From: Caenorhabditis elegans
Lineage: Eukaryota; Nematoda; Chromadorea; Rhabditida; Rhabditidae
DNA: 64,000 nt
Reading direction: 5' to 3'
Assembly: GCF_000002985.6 (NCBI RefSeq)
Contig: NC_003281.10
Span: forward strand, 2,852,001-2,916,000
Under the pieces are notes generated by a model. It worked only from the letters and a program-made list of their open reading frames with translations. It had not been told where the DNA came from and ran no database searches. A program made the translations under genes and the position numbers. Shown piece after piece: positions 1-17,924 of the stretch. Each line of letters begins with the position of its first letter. Position 1 is the first letter of the stretch.

Positions 1-1098
1 TTATATGTTTGTGAGAACATTTTGTGAAAGCAACATACTTGAAATACTGACATGAACGACCGCAAGAACGAACCAAAATGTGCAGAATATAAAGACAAAC
101 ATTCCAACAGTTTTCATCTGGAACAGATCAGTTGGAAATAGCAGAAAAATAGTAGGTACAAAAACAGAAATTGAATTATTTTGCAAAAACATCTTTTAAA
201 TTTAAATATTAATTTTTGACGGAACATTTTAAAACTGGTAAAAATGTCAAGAAGTCGTATTTTTCATTGAAAAATGTCATTTTTTTTCAATGTTTTTTCA
301 ATGTACAGCTGTGCTCGGCTCAGAAATGTATATAATTTTTCTTCGAATTTAATACCGGGAACTAAAGCTTCCACGTGTGAGCGGCGCGGTGTCGCGATCA
401 ATAAATGTACTCACCATTTTTTTCAAAATGTGAACAAAAAATCCGAGTGATTTGATGAATTCCAAAGACCGCAGCGTTGAGACTGTTGCAGTTATAAACA
501 GTACACAATAGAGAATCTCCAGACTGATTGGAACAAAAGAACCAAGTATATACGAATTTTTTTTGGGATTTTGCTCTAAGAAATATGGGAAGCTTCTTGG
601 ATCACTTCTAATATCAAAACGGCTCCCACGAAAAAAACTCGCAAAAACGTTATTGGGTGCTTTTTGAAAAACCACCAGAAGCCAACAAAACGGGTTGATA
701 GTGAAATCTGAATACAATGACTCTTGCTACATAACCGCATCACTGGGGAGAAAGGTGTTGGCCTAGTTTTCTCTACTGTTCATTACAGCTTTTTTTTTCC
801 AAATTATTCCAAAGTGACAATTTTTCTATAATTTTGAAAAGCCGTCTTGGCAGAAAATAAATAAAAAGTTTTGACAGTTTTTTTGTAGACATGTAGAACA
901 AGCTGAAAATGCCCAACATACAGAAATGTCCATGAAATTAACAAAGGCCATCGACACCTGCACAAAGAACACTGTAAGAACGTATGAAAACGAGAAATAC
1001 TGCAAGAAATTGTATTCATCCCTTTTCTCGTAATTATCGTAAAATGGACCAGAGCAAAGCATATAGGCAAACAGTATAATGTAGATAAGCCGAAAAAT
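1..1098 (-). CDS. Multi-pass membrane protein, 3'-terminal exons (unrecognised)
   Basis: Three minus-strand exons can be seen. One starts at 1098 behind a TTATTTCAG acceptor and encodes IFRLIYIILFAYM and a second hydrophobic stretch. Its 3' border is unclear. The next spans 707-415, with acceptor TATTCAG and donor GTGAGT, and contains the hydrophobic run around ISLEILYCVLFITATVS. The last spans 117-1, behind TGTTCCAG, encodes MKTVGMFVFIFCTFWFVLAV, and ends with a TAA at position 1. The last two exons join in phase. At least four hydrophobic segments point to an integral membrane protein. A nematode serpentine chemoreceptor is possible, but I see no family-defining motif and do not assign one. 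Upstream exons may lie at 1423-1696 or beyond. The 1110-1400 spacer is full of a CGGCT-rich repeat, so the gene may be broken. Confidence 0.45.
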
Positions 1099-1422
1099 CT
1101 GAAATAATCGTCATAAATTACATGTATTACGCAGAGGTGGGCAATGCCAGGGATCGCCGCCAGCCGCCAGCCGAAATATTGGGGTTTTTCGGCTGGTTGC
1201 CACACTAGGCATCTAACGGTTAACTCGGCTATAGCCTATAGCCGAGTTTCAAAAATTTCGGCTAATTCAACAATTGTGCATCTGTTTCAGTTTATATTTT
1301 TAATTTAATCAATTCGAAATATTCCGGTTGACGAAAAAAAAATTCACGGTTGACGGCTGTTTCGGCTAATCGGCAAATTTGGCTAAATCGGTTATTGCTT
1401 TTAATATTTTAGGCAGACTTAC

Positions 1423-1696
1423 CAGATGGATTACATGTTTCATCCTGGCTGCTACAGTATTTCGACTTTGAAGGAAAATCGTACACGATCCTTGTGATAG
1501 AAATTTCTGAATTGGTATAAGTTGTTTCGAATTCTGACGAGGGAACAGAGTTTCCGACAAATTCTGAGATTGAAAAATTGCCGCGCACCAGTGTGTGGCT
1601 GATTGAAAAAAAATACAATTTCATTAAATGTGGACTACACTCTGTGGGGAAATTGCTTTGAAACACGCCTATGGGGTCAAACCGGCCGAACAGCAT
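1423..1696 (-). CDS. Possible upstream exon, hypothetical
   Basis: This minus-strand open frame ends at a strong donor (G|GTAAGTCT, at 1423/1422). It reads through a polar, Ser/Thr-rich stretch ending CSSQDETCNPS. It could be an extracellular exon of the membrane protein just downstream, but its exit phase does not fit the acceptor at 1098, so an exon is missing or the gene is damaged. The 5' half overlaps the left arm of the 1.6-2.35 kb inverted repeat. No family is recognised. Confidence 0.25.
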
Positions 1697-2345
1697 GATA
1701 AAAAACTCAAAACATTTTCAAGATTTTATATGATCTATTGAACATTGGAAAAATCTCAGTTTTCCCCTAATTCTTATTGGAATTACCAATTCGATGAATC
1801 GCGCTTGCATTATTTTCATCCATTTTTTTAGTTTATGCTCATTTTTTCACAGATTTTATTCATTTCTTGGGGTTTTTTAATCGGACAATGAAAGAAATAA
1901 ACAAGAAAAATGCAAAAGGTTTATTGAAAAGTAACTGAAAATGCGGAAAACTCTGTAATTATTCGCTCCGAGAACGACGAGCCTGAAATTAGTATTTTTA
2001 GTTTCAGGCATTTTCAGTTACTTTTTAACAAACATTTTGCATTTTTCTTGTTTATTTCTTTTGTTTTCCAATTAAAAACCCCCCAAAAAATTAAGAAAAT
2101 CTGTCAAGTAATGAGAATAAACTGAAAAATAGATAAAAATAATGCAAGCACGTTCCATCGAATTGGCGGTAATTCAAATAGGAATTAAGGGAAAACTGAG
2201 ATTTTTCAACTTTTCAAAAAATCTTATAAAATCTAGAATTTTTTTGAATTTTTTAAGCATGATATTTTGGTCTTTATGGCCCCATAGGCATGTTTTAAAG
2301 CAATTCCCACACATAGTGTAGTCCATCTTTAAGTTTCTATGTATA
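1612..2345. repeat. Large inverted repeat (arms about 335 and 350 bp)
   Basis: The plus strand from about 1612 to 1945 matches the reverse complement of about 1995 to 2345, with mismatches and small indels. Landmarks that match are GTGGACTACAC and CCTATGGGG (outer), AAAACTGAGATTTTT/AAAAATCTCAGTTTT, and CTTGTTTATTTCTT with the GTAACTGAAAATGC block (inner). The spacer is about 50 bp. The outer part contains a protein-like reading in both arms: around DYTLWGNCF on plus, and DYTMCGNCF on minus. It may be a fold-back element or an inverted duplication of exon-bearing DNA. Confidence 0.7.
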
Positions 2346-2573
2346 AAAGTAATTTTTACCATTGCTTTTGCTTTGTAGGCAATCGCCATGATTTCCAGAC
2401 TTCGTTGAGACTTTTCAATTATATAATCACGGTAAGACTTCGAACTATCTTTTCTTGATTGCGAAAACGAGGATGTGTAGTCAGCTTGCAATGCTTCTAT
2501 TGCTTGACGTGGTCCCTGTTCCCCATTCAATTGAAGGTGAGTTATTACCTTACACGCAAGTTGTTCAAGTTCT
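2174..2573 (-). CDS. Possible exon, hypothetical
   Basis: This minus-strand open frame starts behind a TTTGCAG acceptor (exon from 2573) and runs ELEQLACKVITHLQLNGEQ and on through a charged, Ser/Lys-rich helical-looking stretch. It then enters the inverted repeat, where it reads DYTMCGNCFKTC. No clear donor or terminal stop fixes the 3' border. The open frame, the acceptor and the duplicated Cys-containing segment suggest a real or decayed exon of an unrecognised gene. It could belong with the fragment at 3128-3419. Confidence 0.3.
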
Positions 2574-3127
2574 CTGCAAATTTACAATTGAAGTGTTCGG
2601 ATGCAGACTAGAATTCTTACTCTTTGAGTTGAATGTAGTCATTTTGCCTCAAAATTTGCACTGAATAGTTTTTGCCCGAAAATTTCCTCATATAATGGGC
2701 TGCGTAACACATGACCATAATAGTGTGAAGTGGATGCTGGCATTCTTCCAATAAACATACTTGGTTTGGCCTGAATCATTCAAAAATAGAATCAGTGCTG
2801 TCTACTGCGTAAAACCAGTTCGTAAGAGAGCTCAACATTGCTCGTATTGTTCTCTGTATATGTAGGCCTACAGGGATATTTGAAACGGTAAGCTACCATA
2901 AAATATATGACACCTTTTTATGAAGCTTGTTTGCGTATACATAAACATCTATGGAACTAAAATAAACTTACTTTACCACTATACATTGCATGTTTTTTCT
3001 TATTTCAATGTTTAGCGCCTTTTTCCTACAATACACCGCTGCTAATACCATACTGAAAGAAGGGTAATCTTCCAGGAACAAAGTTTCTGAATAAAATCGT
3101 TTTATGAAATTTTATAATTCCTAAATA

Positions 3128-3419
3128 CTATAACTCACTAATTTCAATATTCAGGTTGAGAAAAAAAAAGTTTTGTATTTCATCGAATATACTTTTACCG
3201 TGGGAAATTCCAAGTGCAGTGAAAACTTTGTACTGAAAATTGGAAAATTGCCGAAAAAAGTTGAAAACTGACCTCATTCTCGTAATTTTCGATAATTTTG
3301 ATAATAAATGTTTCAGCATAATCTCGAAGAGCAACCTCCTTTGTACAAAGTGTGAACGTTGCATCTGGAGTCACATTCAGCAAGGGAATTGTTGGGTGGT
3401 TGGCAAAGGAAGAGGTCAT
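3128..3419 (-). CDS. Two-exon fragment, paralogue of 3854-4141
   Basis: Exon A spans 3419-3273 (MTSSFANHPT... to IIENYENE) and ends at a GTCAGT donor. Exon B spans 3232-3128, behind TTTTCAG, and reads YKVFTALGISHGKSIFDEIQ before a TAG. The join is phase 0 and gives about 83 residues. The second copy at 3854-4141 has the same exon border and a similar sequence around it (FEVYTALDIG), so this looks like a duplicated coding unit. I do not recognise the family, and the piece is too short for function. It may be the 5' part of a longer gene or a relic. Confidence 0.4.
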
Positions 3420-3853
3420 AACTGAAACAGAAAATTTGTTAACACACTGCAGTAAGATTTATAGGACAAACAAAGCGAAGAGAGAAAGTATTATTATTCC
3501 GATAAGAAACTATGAAATGGGCATGACTGCATTAATAGTGCCACACTGTGCGTAATTATTATTTCCGTCGTATCAAATGCGGCCGGCGGTTTGGCAAAAA
3601 CGTAACGTTGGCAATCCACACGCCCCATGAGGCCAGTATGCTCAAGCCTAGAGCCTCAAGGTGAATTTATTACGTATGCATTGAAACGTGAAATATGTAA
3701 AGAAAAGAAAAGAATCGTATTATTGAGAAAACACCACTAACAGTACAGGTGGATAATTTTTAGTTGAAAGAAACACATCTAAAAAATTTTATGTAAAAAA
3801 TCTTACATCATATTTGAACAGACCCGAATACGTTCCTGCGCGCCTTTTAGTGA

Positions 3854-4141
3854 CTAGCGCAAATCAAATAGGTACGTAGAACCGTTAGTGCACAAAAACA
3901 TTTTTAGAATAATCTCGTGTATTCCAGTAGGATTGCCTATATCAAGTGCCGTATAAACTTCGAACTGGAGCCTGAGATAAAAAAAAAGAAAATTCCTTGT
4001 TAATTTCACACCGATAATTTTCAGGATGCGTTCACTTATATCAGGAATGCGCGGCAATTGCCGTTTGGCAATCGAACTTTTGGCAATTCCGGCAAATTCG
4101 AACGGCAAATAGTCATAGTCATTTGAAGAAAGCGGAATCAA
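3854..4141 (-). CDS. Two-exon fragment, paralogue of 3128-3419
   Basis: Exon A spans 4141-4010 and ends ISERILKIIG before a GTGAAA donor. Exon B spans 3964-3854, behind GCTCCAG, and reads FEVYTALDIGNPTGIHEIIL and on to a TGA. Splicing at these sites gives the same phase-0 junction as the neighbouring copy (IIENYENE|YKVFTALGIS). A GGCAATTGCCG-type repeat overlaps the 5' exon. It is hypothetical, possibly a decaying paralogue. Confidence 0.35.
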   Translation of the reverse strand: MIPLSSNDYDYLPFEFAGIAKSSIAKRQLPRIPDISERILKIIGVKLTRNFLFFYLRLQFEVYTALDIGNPTGIHEIILKMFLCTNGSTYLFDLR

Positions 4142-4198
4142 AAGACGACTTCCTCCAGAAAATTTTCTTCCCTACATCCCAGTTTGAGGCGTCTCCCG

Positions 4199-4266
4199 CA
4201 TGGCCGAGTGGTTATAACCATAGTGCGTATGACTGCAGAAATTTTGGTAGTTGGTTCAATTCTGCC
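4199..4266 (+). repeat. tRNA-like sequence (probable pseudo-tRNA)
   Basis: An A-box-like CATGGCCGAGTGGTTA is followed about 40 bp later by a B-box-like GTTGGTTCAATTC, as in Leu/Ser-type tRNAs. I could not fold a full acceptor stem, so I call it tRNA-derived rather than a working gene. Confidence 0.45.
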
Positions 4267-4474
4267 AAGTGACAAATTTTTTTGTTTTTTGTGAGTAATC
4301 GGGATTCGAATAGAAATACTCAATTTTATACAAAATATGGGTACGTCTCCCCTAATATAAAGCCTCCTCAAACTTCAATCAATCAAAACTCAGCTTTAAC
4401 TGATTCATCGGGTGCATCTGTTTTTGGTCAAACCGAACTCAAAAAACAAGAAGACTCCCATTGACCTACTGAAA

Positions 4475-4581
4475 TTTTCACGAACCCTCTAACAGGTTCG
4501 AGGCGAAGCCGAGAGCCTACGCCCGGCAAGGGGACTCGCCTTACACCCCCTACAACTGGCGGGCCCGCAGGGCCCGCTAGT
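4475..4581 (+). mobile_element. Helitron-like 3' end (GC hairpin plus CTAGT)
   Basis: A GC-rich island in A/T-rich DNA ends in a hairpin with arms ACTGGCGGGCCC (4555-4566) and GGGCCCGCTAGT (4570-4581), a GCA loop and one mismatch. A short GC hairpin followed by CTAG and then T resembles the 3' terminus of Helitrons and their non-autonomous derivatives. No 5' TC end was located, and no Rep/helicase coding is present. Confidence 0.4.
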
Positions 4582-4985
4582 TTATAGTATTTTAATCAAA
4601 AATTGAAACATCTTCTCCATATTTCGCTCTATTTATTTTTTTAACTCATTAAATAGATACGGGTATTGCAAAGTGCTAGCAAACTATCATTCAACCCGTA
4701 TATTTTAAGTAACAATACGGTTTAACTGTTGTCCATTGTTGTGTTTTGTTTCAAGTATGATTTTTTTTAGAAAACTGGAAAAAAATCAGCTTGAGCAAAC
4801 CTCATTTTCTCTTCCTCGTGATGACTCGTGACGATTCAAATCAGGGTTCCGCGGCAATCGGAAATTTCCAGCAATTGCCAGTTTTTAAAATTTCAGGCAA
4901 TTGGCAATTTCGGCAATTGCCGGTTTCTGAAATTTCAGGCAATCGGCAATTTCGGCAATTGCCGGTTTCTGACGTTCGAAAACCG

Positions 4986-6709
4986 TTTATCACTGATAAG
5001 CCAGCGGGAAGCCTAATTTTTGAAAATTTTATTACAGGATTGTACTCATTATTGAATTCCCGAAAAGGAGACGTACAGTTGAGGGCTATATCTTGTAAAC
5101 TGGTTGATTTGTAGAAAAAAAACAAGTTTTGGCCTGAAAATTAAAAAAAAAAATATCTCTTGGCAGAGCATTGCTAACGCGACGAAACTTCATCTTCCAT
5201 TAAATAAAATCAAAAACTATGAATCAAAAATACATTCCGCAAAACTTTAGTGGAAAAAATGTTCAGGAGACCCAGGAAACCACTACAAAATTTTTGAATT
5301 ATTTTTTTCTTGAAAAATTTTCCCACTGAACTTTTTACAAATTTTATATTTCTCGATGCGTCTTGATGAGACCTACACGTCAATTTTTGGAAAACTAAGA
5401 AAAATTGAAAACTGACCGAGTTATGATTGAAAAAGTAGATTCGCGAAATAGGGGAAGGGTGCAAAATTTGGCACTTATTCGTCTTGATCGGCCGACTCAT
5501 AGAACTTTTTCCAATTCTGAGTTAAAAATCGTGTTCAGCGTACTTTTTTACGTGGGGTAAACAAAAAAAATATCTAAAAAGATGAAGTAGAACTTGAGAT
5601 ATGACGAAAAACTACTTTTTCGGAAAAAAAATTTTTTTGGCAAAATGTCATTTTTTGGCCTTTTGTTTTATCACAACTTTTTTCCATTTGCACTTATGAA
5701 CTCAAACTTTTTTTCAAAAATCAGTCTCTCTGAGTAGTATCTTGCACATGAGTTTGAAACAAAACAGAGCAAAACCCGAATTTGAATTCAATTAAAACAT
5801 GCTTTTTTGGGGGTAAAAAGAGCAACAAAAAATTTTTTCAAACTGGGGAAATCCGTCTTGGGCTCAATTTTGCTCCGAACTTAGTGCCGTTTTTTGCTCC
5901 ACCGTGGGGCTAAATATTTCTAGTAGGATTTCAAATATTAGAACATGAAGTCACACGGCTCTGGAGTTATTAACGAAAACGAAAGGGGACATTTTTTCGC
6001 AAGCCAAAAAAAACGCGAAAAAACGCGAAAAAGGGGCGGAGTCGCCACACTCGGCATTTATTAGAGGCTGCTTGGCGTTTTTCCTTGGAATGTCCAGTTT
6101 GTTTCTTAAATTTAGTCATTTTCAAGATTTTTCCTATTAAAAATCTGAAAATTTTTAAAAATTATTTTTACTGTAGAAGTACACCGCGACGCAAAATTGC
6201 GTACCAGCGGGATTTTTTGATTATAATTATAATCGATTTTAATAATTTTTTTGCTGTTTTGTTATGATTTTTGTTGATTAGTCCGCAATTTTGCACGATT
6301 TTCATTCATTTTTTACGAAAATCTAGTTAATTTTATCAAAACTCTCATTAAAAATCATATTTTTAGCCTCCTTTGTAACCAAATTCAAAAAACACGAAAC
6401 AAAAAATTGTGTTCACTCATTTTTTACTGAAAAATTAGAATTTTCACATTATTTTATGTTAAAACATCAAAATTCCACTTATTTTCTGGAATTTCCCGCT
6501 CGAAATCTTTAAAAATTAAATGAGGGTTACTGTAGAAGTACACCGCGACGCAAAATTGCGTACCCGCGGGATTTTTTGATTTTATTTATTTTTGTGCGGG
6601 TTTTTGCGGTTGTGTCCCCATTTTTGTCGATTTTCATGTGATTTTGCCCAATTTTAAGGTTTTTCCAGCCATTTTAATTTAATTTTTCATAAAAATTGCA
6701 ATTTTCAGA
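4986..6709. other. Gene-free spacer upstream of the proteasome gene
   Basis: This stretch is A/T-rich with no credible exon. It contains two copies of a block with GTACACCGCGACGCAAAATTGCG (about 6177-6200 and 6536-6560), each preceded by TACTGTAGAA and followed by a GCGGGATTTTTTGATT tract. The second copy lies within 200 bp of the first proteasome exon, so any promoter must be within or near these repeats. Confidence 0.5.
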
Positions 6710-13386
<6,677 letters not shown>

Positions 13387-14300
13387 TTTATTTTTTTTTT
13401 TTTGTTGGAATTTTGTACATTTTGTGTATTCCCCCCGGCCAAAAAGCCCCCCGATTATTTGCAATTTTGATTTGAAAAAATGAGGTTTTAGTATTATAAA
13501 AACGTTTTTTTTGGCAACACTATTGGGAAATTTGGGATTTCCGAAAATTTGGAATTATAGACAATTTGGCATTTTAGAAATTTGGATTCAAAAATTTTTA
13601 ATTTGATAAAGTTAGGAATTTTAGTAACTTATAGTTTAATTATTAAAATTTTTCTACTTCAGAATTGGAAAAAATTTCAATAATTTGAAATTTTAGAAAA
13701 TGTTGAAATTCCAAAAAGAAAAATTTTTTAAATTTTTAAAAAATTACAAGGTTTGAAACTCTTAAAAAAAGTTTAATTTGAAAAGTACAAATTAAAATAA
13801 TAGGAATTTTAGAAACTTAATGTTTTTGAAATTTTAATTTTAAAAAATTTAGAAATTGGAAATTTCAGTAATTTAAGAATGAAGTTTCAAATAATTTTAA
13901 TTTCAGAAATTGTGGAAGTTTAAAGTTTTAAAATTTGAAAAGTTCGAAATTTTTGAAATTTGGAATTTTAAATTTTTTGTATTTTAAAAGTTTCGGATTT
14001 CTGAATTTAAAAAATAGGAATTTGAGAAATTTTAGAAATTTAGAAAATTCAGCATTTCAGAAGTTACATTTTTTTAAAAATAAAATATGAACTTAAGGAA
14101 TTTAGAAATTTGGAAATTCTGAAATTCAAAATTTCAAAAATTTAGACATTCAAAAATTGAAATTTTAGAAAACTTGGATTTTGAAAAAAATTCAAATTAA
14201 AAAAATTTGGAATCCCATGAATTTAGATATTTAGATACGTAGAATTCCAGAAATTTAGATTTTCTGAACTTTGAAGGATTTTAGATTCTCCCAATCCCCT
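13387..14300. other. Low-complexity A/T-rich spacer after the proteasome gene
   Basis: The 3' flank is dominated by imperfect tandem phrases such as GAAATTTTAGAAATTTGGAA, with no open exon. I see no canonical AATAAA close behind the stop. The T-rich stretch and the following GTACATTTTGTG could serve as the 3' end. Confidence 0.5.
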
Positions 14301-14639
14301 TAAACACCCAAAACACATCTCTCCTCTCCCAGTCATTGTCCCATTAAAAGTAGTGATCAGAGAGCGAATTAACAGTTTTTCGGCCGACCGAACAAAAAAA
14401 AGTTGAGGGATTTAGAAGAGAGGAGAAACGTGTTCTAATCAGTGATAGACTAGAGATAGATCACTGAGAAATGAGAGAGTGCAGAGAATAGAATCATGAT
14501 GGGCGGTGTCCAGATGTTCGTCGCATTTCCGGTGGACAAATTAGAGATTAGGAAAAGGACAGGTGTGAATTGGAACGAAATTGCTGATTTTGTGTTTTTT
14601 TTTCGATTTTTTCGAAAACTAGCTGAATTTGCCAGAATT

Positions 14640-14935
14640 TGTCAACTATCAAATTATAGCCCTTAAAATTTGCTACATTTCGTTAGTTGGAAATTTTTCG
14701 ATAGCTTCTTTCCCCGCAGAGTTACGGCACTTTAAAGAAAAACGGTGAGAGAGTGTGGGAGGAGGGGAGACGCTGTGTGCGCGCGCCGCCTGCGTCTCTC
14801 CCCCTCCCACACTTCCTCGTCGCGCAAACTTTGAACGCGTGCATCTCGGCGGAGAGAATAGCTACTGGAAAATGTTCAACTAACAAAATGTAGAAGATGG
14901 CCTATATTTTTTGTTAGTTGACAATTTTCAGATAG
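14640..14935. repeat. GAGACGCAG-type fold-back repeat, copy 1
   Basis: The left arm runs from TTCGATAGCTTCTTTCCCCG through GTGTGGGAGGAGGGGAGACG. A short GCGCGCGCC loop follows, and the right arm CTGCGTCTCTCCCCCTCCC runs back to a CTCGGCGGAGAGAATAGCTA copy. Outer ends are TTAGTTGGAAAT and TTCAACTAACAAAATG. This is the reference copy for a family of about 15 in the window. Confidence 0.85.
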
Positions 14936-15479
14936 TTATCGTAGTTCTCGAGAAATTAGTTGAGAAATCAGTTTTCCCAGGAGTTCCCGCCGAAAAGAAG
15001 TTATTGATCATTGAGATAGGGGATTGATGTTCCGTTCTCTATTACTGATCGTTTATCAATTTGTACCAGTGATCGGCTAATCAATGAATCAACCATATGA
15101 TCAGTTCACCCCTGGGTACTGTAGGTAATCAGTACGATGCTCCGAAATGCCGCTGACTTATTTGATTTGATCTTTTAGAAGCTGAACCTAAGCTGGTCCC
15201 GTTCACACTTCAAAATTTTGAAAAATAAAACTTTAAAAAAAATAAAAAATAAAACTCCAAAAAAGGCGGAATATCGGAGTGTCGTACTAATCACTGATCA
15301 GATGATCCTCATCTGATGATCAAAAACACATAAAAACATAATCTATTTGTATTCCCACTTTCCCATATCAATGTCACTTTTTTTGCCCTTTGGCCACCTG
15401 ACCTGGACCCCACCCTTCTTGTTTTTGACTAGACGTTCTGTGGTTCTTTTGGCTACCAGGACGTTCGGAACTGAAACTG

Positions 15480-16460
15480 AGAAAATCGGCAAAAATTTCA
15501 GATTTTTGGCATCTCGCCAACTGCAATTTTTTTTAGACATTCTGCAACTCTGAATTTACAAAAAAATTTTGAAAAATCCGACAACTCGGCAACCAAAAAG
15601 TTAGCTTTTTCAGATTCTCGGCAATAAAAATGTTAAAATTTCGAATTTTTGGCTACTCGGCAATAAATATTTTCAGTTTTTGGGGGTTTTTTTTGGAAAC
15701 TCGCTACCAAATGTTTAGGCTCTTGGCAACCTAAAAATTGAAATTATTGGAGTTTTGAGTTTTTTAGATTTTCAGAAACTCTTTCCCCTTTTAAAAATTC
15801 GGCGAAATACATATTTTCAGATTTTGAAAACTCGGTAATTTGGCAAAATTTTCAAATTTTCGGCAAAACTCAAAGGTTTCTGGCAAAAAAAAATCCAGAT
15901 TTTCTGGGATTCATGTGGTGTCAGAGTGTCTAATTTCGGCTTGATCTACGTTGATCTACAAAAAATGCGGGAAAAGAGACGCAGAGTTCTCAACATTTTT
16001 TTGAGCGAAAAATTCCCGCATTTTGTGTAGATCAAACCGTAATGGGACAGCCTGGCACCACGTGGGATTTTGTAGTGCGAAAATTTTATTTTTCAGAATT
16101 TCCACGGGGTTCTGCCCTTCCTCATTACATTTTTCGCGCTCCATTGACAATCGCCTGCCGGACAACGCGTGGAAAAGTGTCGTGTACTCCGCACGGACTA
16201 ATACATTTGGCTTTACAACTGAAACCGAGCCGCGACGCGACACAGAACGCGCCGTAAATCTACCCCAGATATGGCCGAGCCAAAATGGCCTAGTTCGGCA
16301 AACTCTTCCATTTCAATTTATGTGGGAAGCCAGAAATTCGTGAATTTCGATAGCTCGGCATGCGGCACAACCGTATTCGGAAAATTTTTAAATTTCTGAT
16401 TTTTTTAAACTTAGTAACCAATTTTTCAAAATTTCCGGCAACCCCGCCACCCCCATATCC
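15480..16460. repeat. CGGCAA-rich block and a GATCTAC/GCGGGA inverted repeat
   Basis: From 15480 to 15900 there are repeated TCGGCAAC-type phrases. From about 15935 to 16050 an inverted repeat pairs CTACAAAAAATGCGGGA with TCCCGCATTTTGTGTAG around a GAGACGCAGAG-containing centre. It continues into GGCACCACGTGG, then a block with CCAGATATGGCCGAGCC and GAAGCCAGAAATTCGTGAAT. These are dispersed repeats, not genes. Confidence 0.6.
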
Positions 16461-16904
16461 CAAAATACCATCCAAAAAATGATAAAATTCCTCGAATTTC
16501 CAACGATCGTAGATCACACATTTTTCGCCAAATAACCTCCAAAAAATCACTGAACGGCCGAGAATAAAATGGGCGGAGTCTCTGGGGATTACTGTAGTTT
16601 TGGGTGTGGCACTTTGAGAGAGACGCAGACAATTTTATCATAATTGGAGGGGGAGGAAATGGAACGGAGATTTTTTGGGTGTGGTCACGGAGGATTTGAC
16701 CTACCGAAATGAGTTTGCCACGTGGTAACTGGTCTTGAACACAAATGATATGTTATGTATATTTTTGGTTTTAAAAATTGAAAACCTTGAAGTTAAAAAT
16801 ATTATGTATAACATTTTTAAAAACAGTTTTTTAAAAATATTTTTTTTGAAATTTGCTGTTTTCTCTTTTCAAACATAATTAATTTAATTTTTAAAATTGA
16901 GCTC

Positions 16905-17530
16905 GCCGAGAGCTTTCAAATGACCCCCAACACGACTATGCTCCGCTCTCTTTGGGTCCCACCACGAAAACCCCTGGGGGTACTGTAGTTCTCGCGGTGG
17001 GACCCAAAGTGGGCGGAACCTAGGCATGATGGGGGTCATTCGAAAGGTCTCGGTGAGTTAAATTTGAATTTCAAGTTTTCAAACAAAAATAATTGAAAGT
17101 CCGTCAATTATTAAGAAAATTTAGAAAATGAAAAAATTGATCTTTGCTTTCAATCATTCAGTTTCATTAGCTAATAAATTATTTTTAGTGTCTTAGTATC
17201 CATCATTTCATCACCATTTTTCTTCTTATCTTTATCACTGATTAGCCGTGATAATAAATCACTGAATCCTTCGCGATTTTATGCAATTTTTTTTAAAGTT
17301 TCAGTTTTTTTCGCTAAAAAATATGTGTTATTTTGCTATTTTGAATTTTAAAAATTGAAAATTCGTGTTTGTCACGCTGAGAGCTTTCAAATAACACCCA
17401 TCATGACTAGGTTCCGCCGACTTTGAGTCCCACCACGAAAACTACAGTACTCCCGAGGGTTTTCGTAGTGGGACCCAAAGACGGCGGAACCTAGTCATGA
17501 TGGGTGTCATTTGAAAGCTCTCAATGTGCT
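16905..17530. repeat. GGTCCCACCACGAAAAC fold-back family, two copies
   Basis: Copies are at about 16905-17055 and 17375-17530. Each arm carries GAGAGCTTTCAAATGAC, CATCATGACTAGGTTCCGCC or a variant, and GGGTCCCACCACGAAAAC. The arms meet at CTACAGTACTCCCG/CGGGAGTACTGTAG. More complete or partial copies are at 23180-23400, 25150-25375, 25820-26290, 26745-26915 and 26995-27145, in introns of the zinc-finger gene. Confidence 0.85.
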
Positions 17531-17924
17531 GAACACAGAATTTACAATAATTTTAATATCAGAACCATGACTTTCGAAATTGGATCCAAAAAGTTGTAAA
17601 CTCTCTTGAATGTACCATGTTTTGTGTCCATTCCAAGAATCCGAACACAGACTACAACAAGTCCATTAGTTGAGAGGGTAAAAAAAAACAAATAAACACA
17701 GAAAACGGTTTGTTTGTCATGCTCTTGTCGCTTATCATCTCCCTTATCACTAAAAGTTTCGCTTTTTTTTTGTGTCTTTTTCGCAAAACATTTGGGAGCA
17801 TTTTTGCTTGGGAAATTCCATAGATTTCAAATTTGCTCCGAATTTATTCAATTTTTTTTTTGCTTGAAATTAAAATTTGTCCACTTTTTCCTCTAGCATC
17901 TTCAAAAAGGCATAACTTTGAAGG

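Larger units (their letters stand above)
4030..4985. repeat. GGCAATTGCCG-type dispersed repeat blocks
   Basis: Short units built on GGCAATTGCCG, GGCAATTTCGGCAATTG and TCTGAAATTTCAGGCAAT occur at about 4045-4110 and in tandem at 4845-4985. Related CGGCAA-rich text recurs at 15480-15900 and 49550-50900. The ORFs through it are repeat artefacts. Confidence 0.6.
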
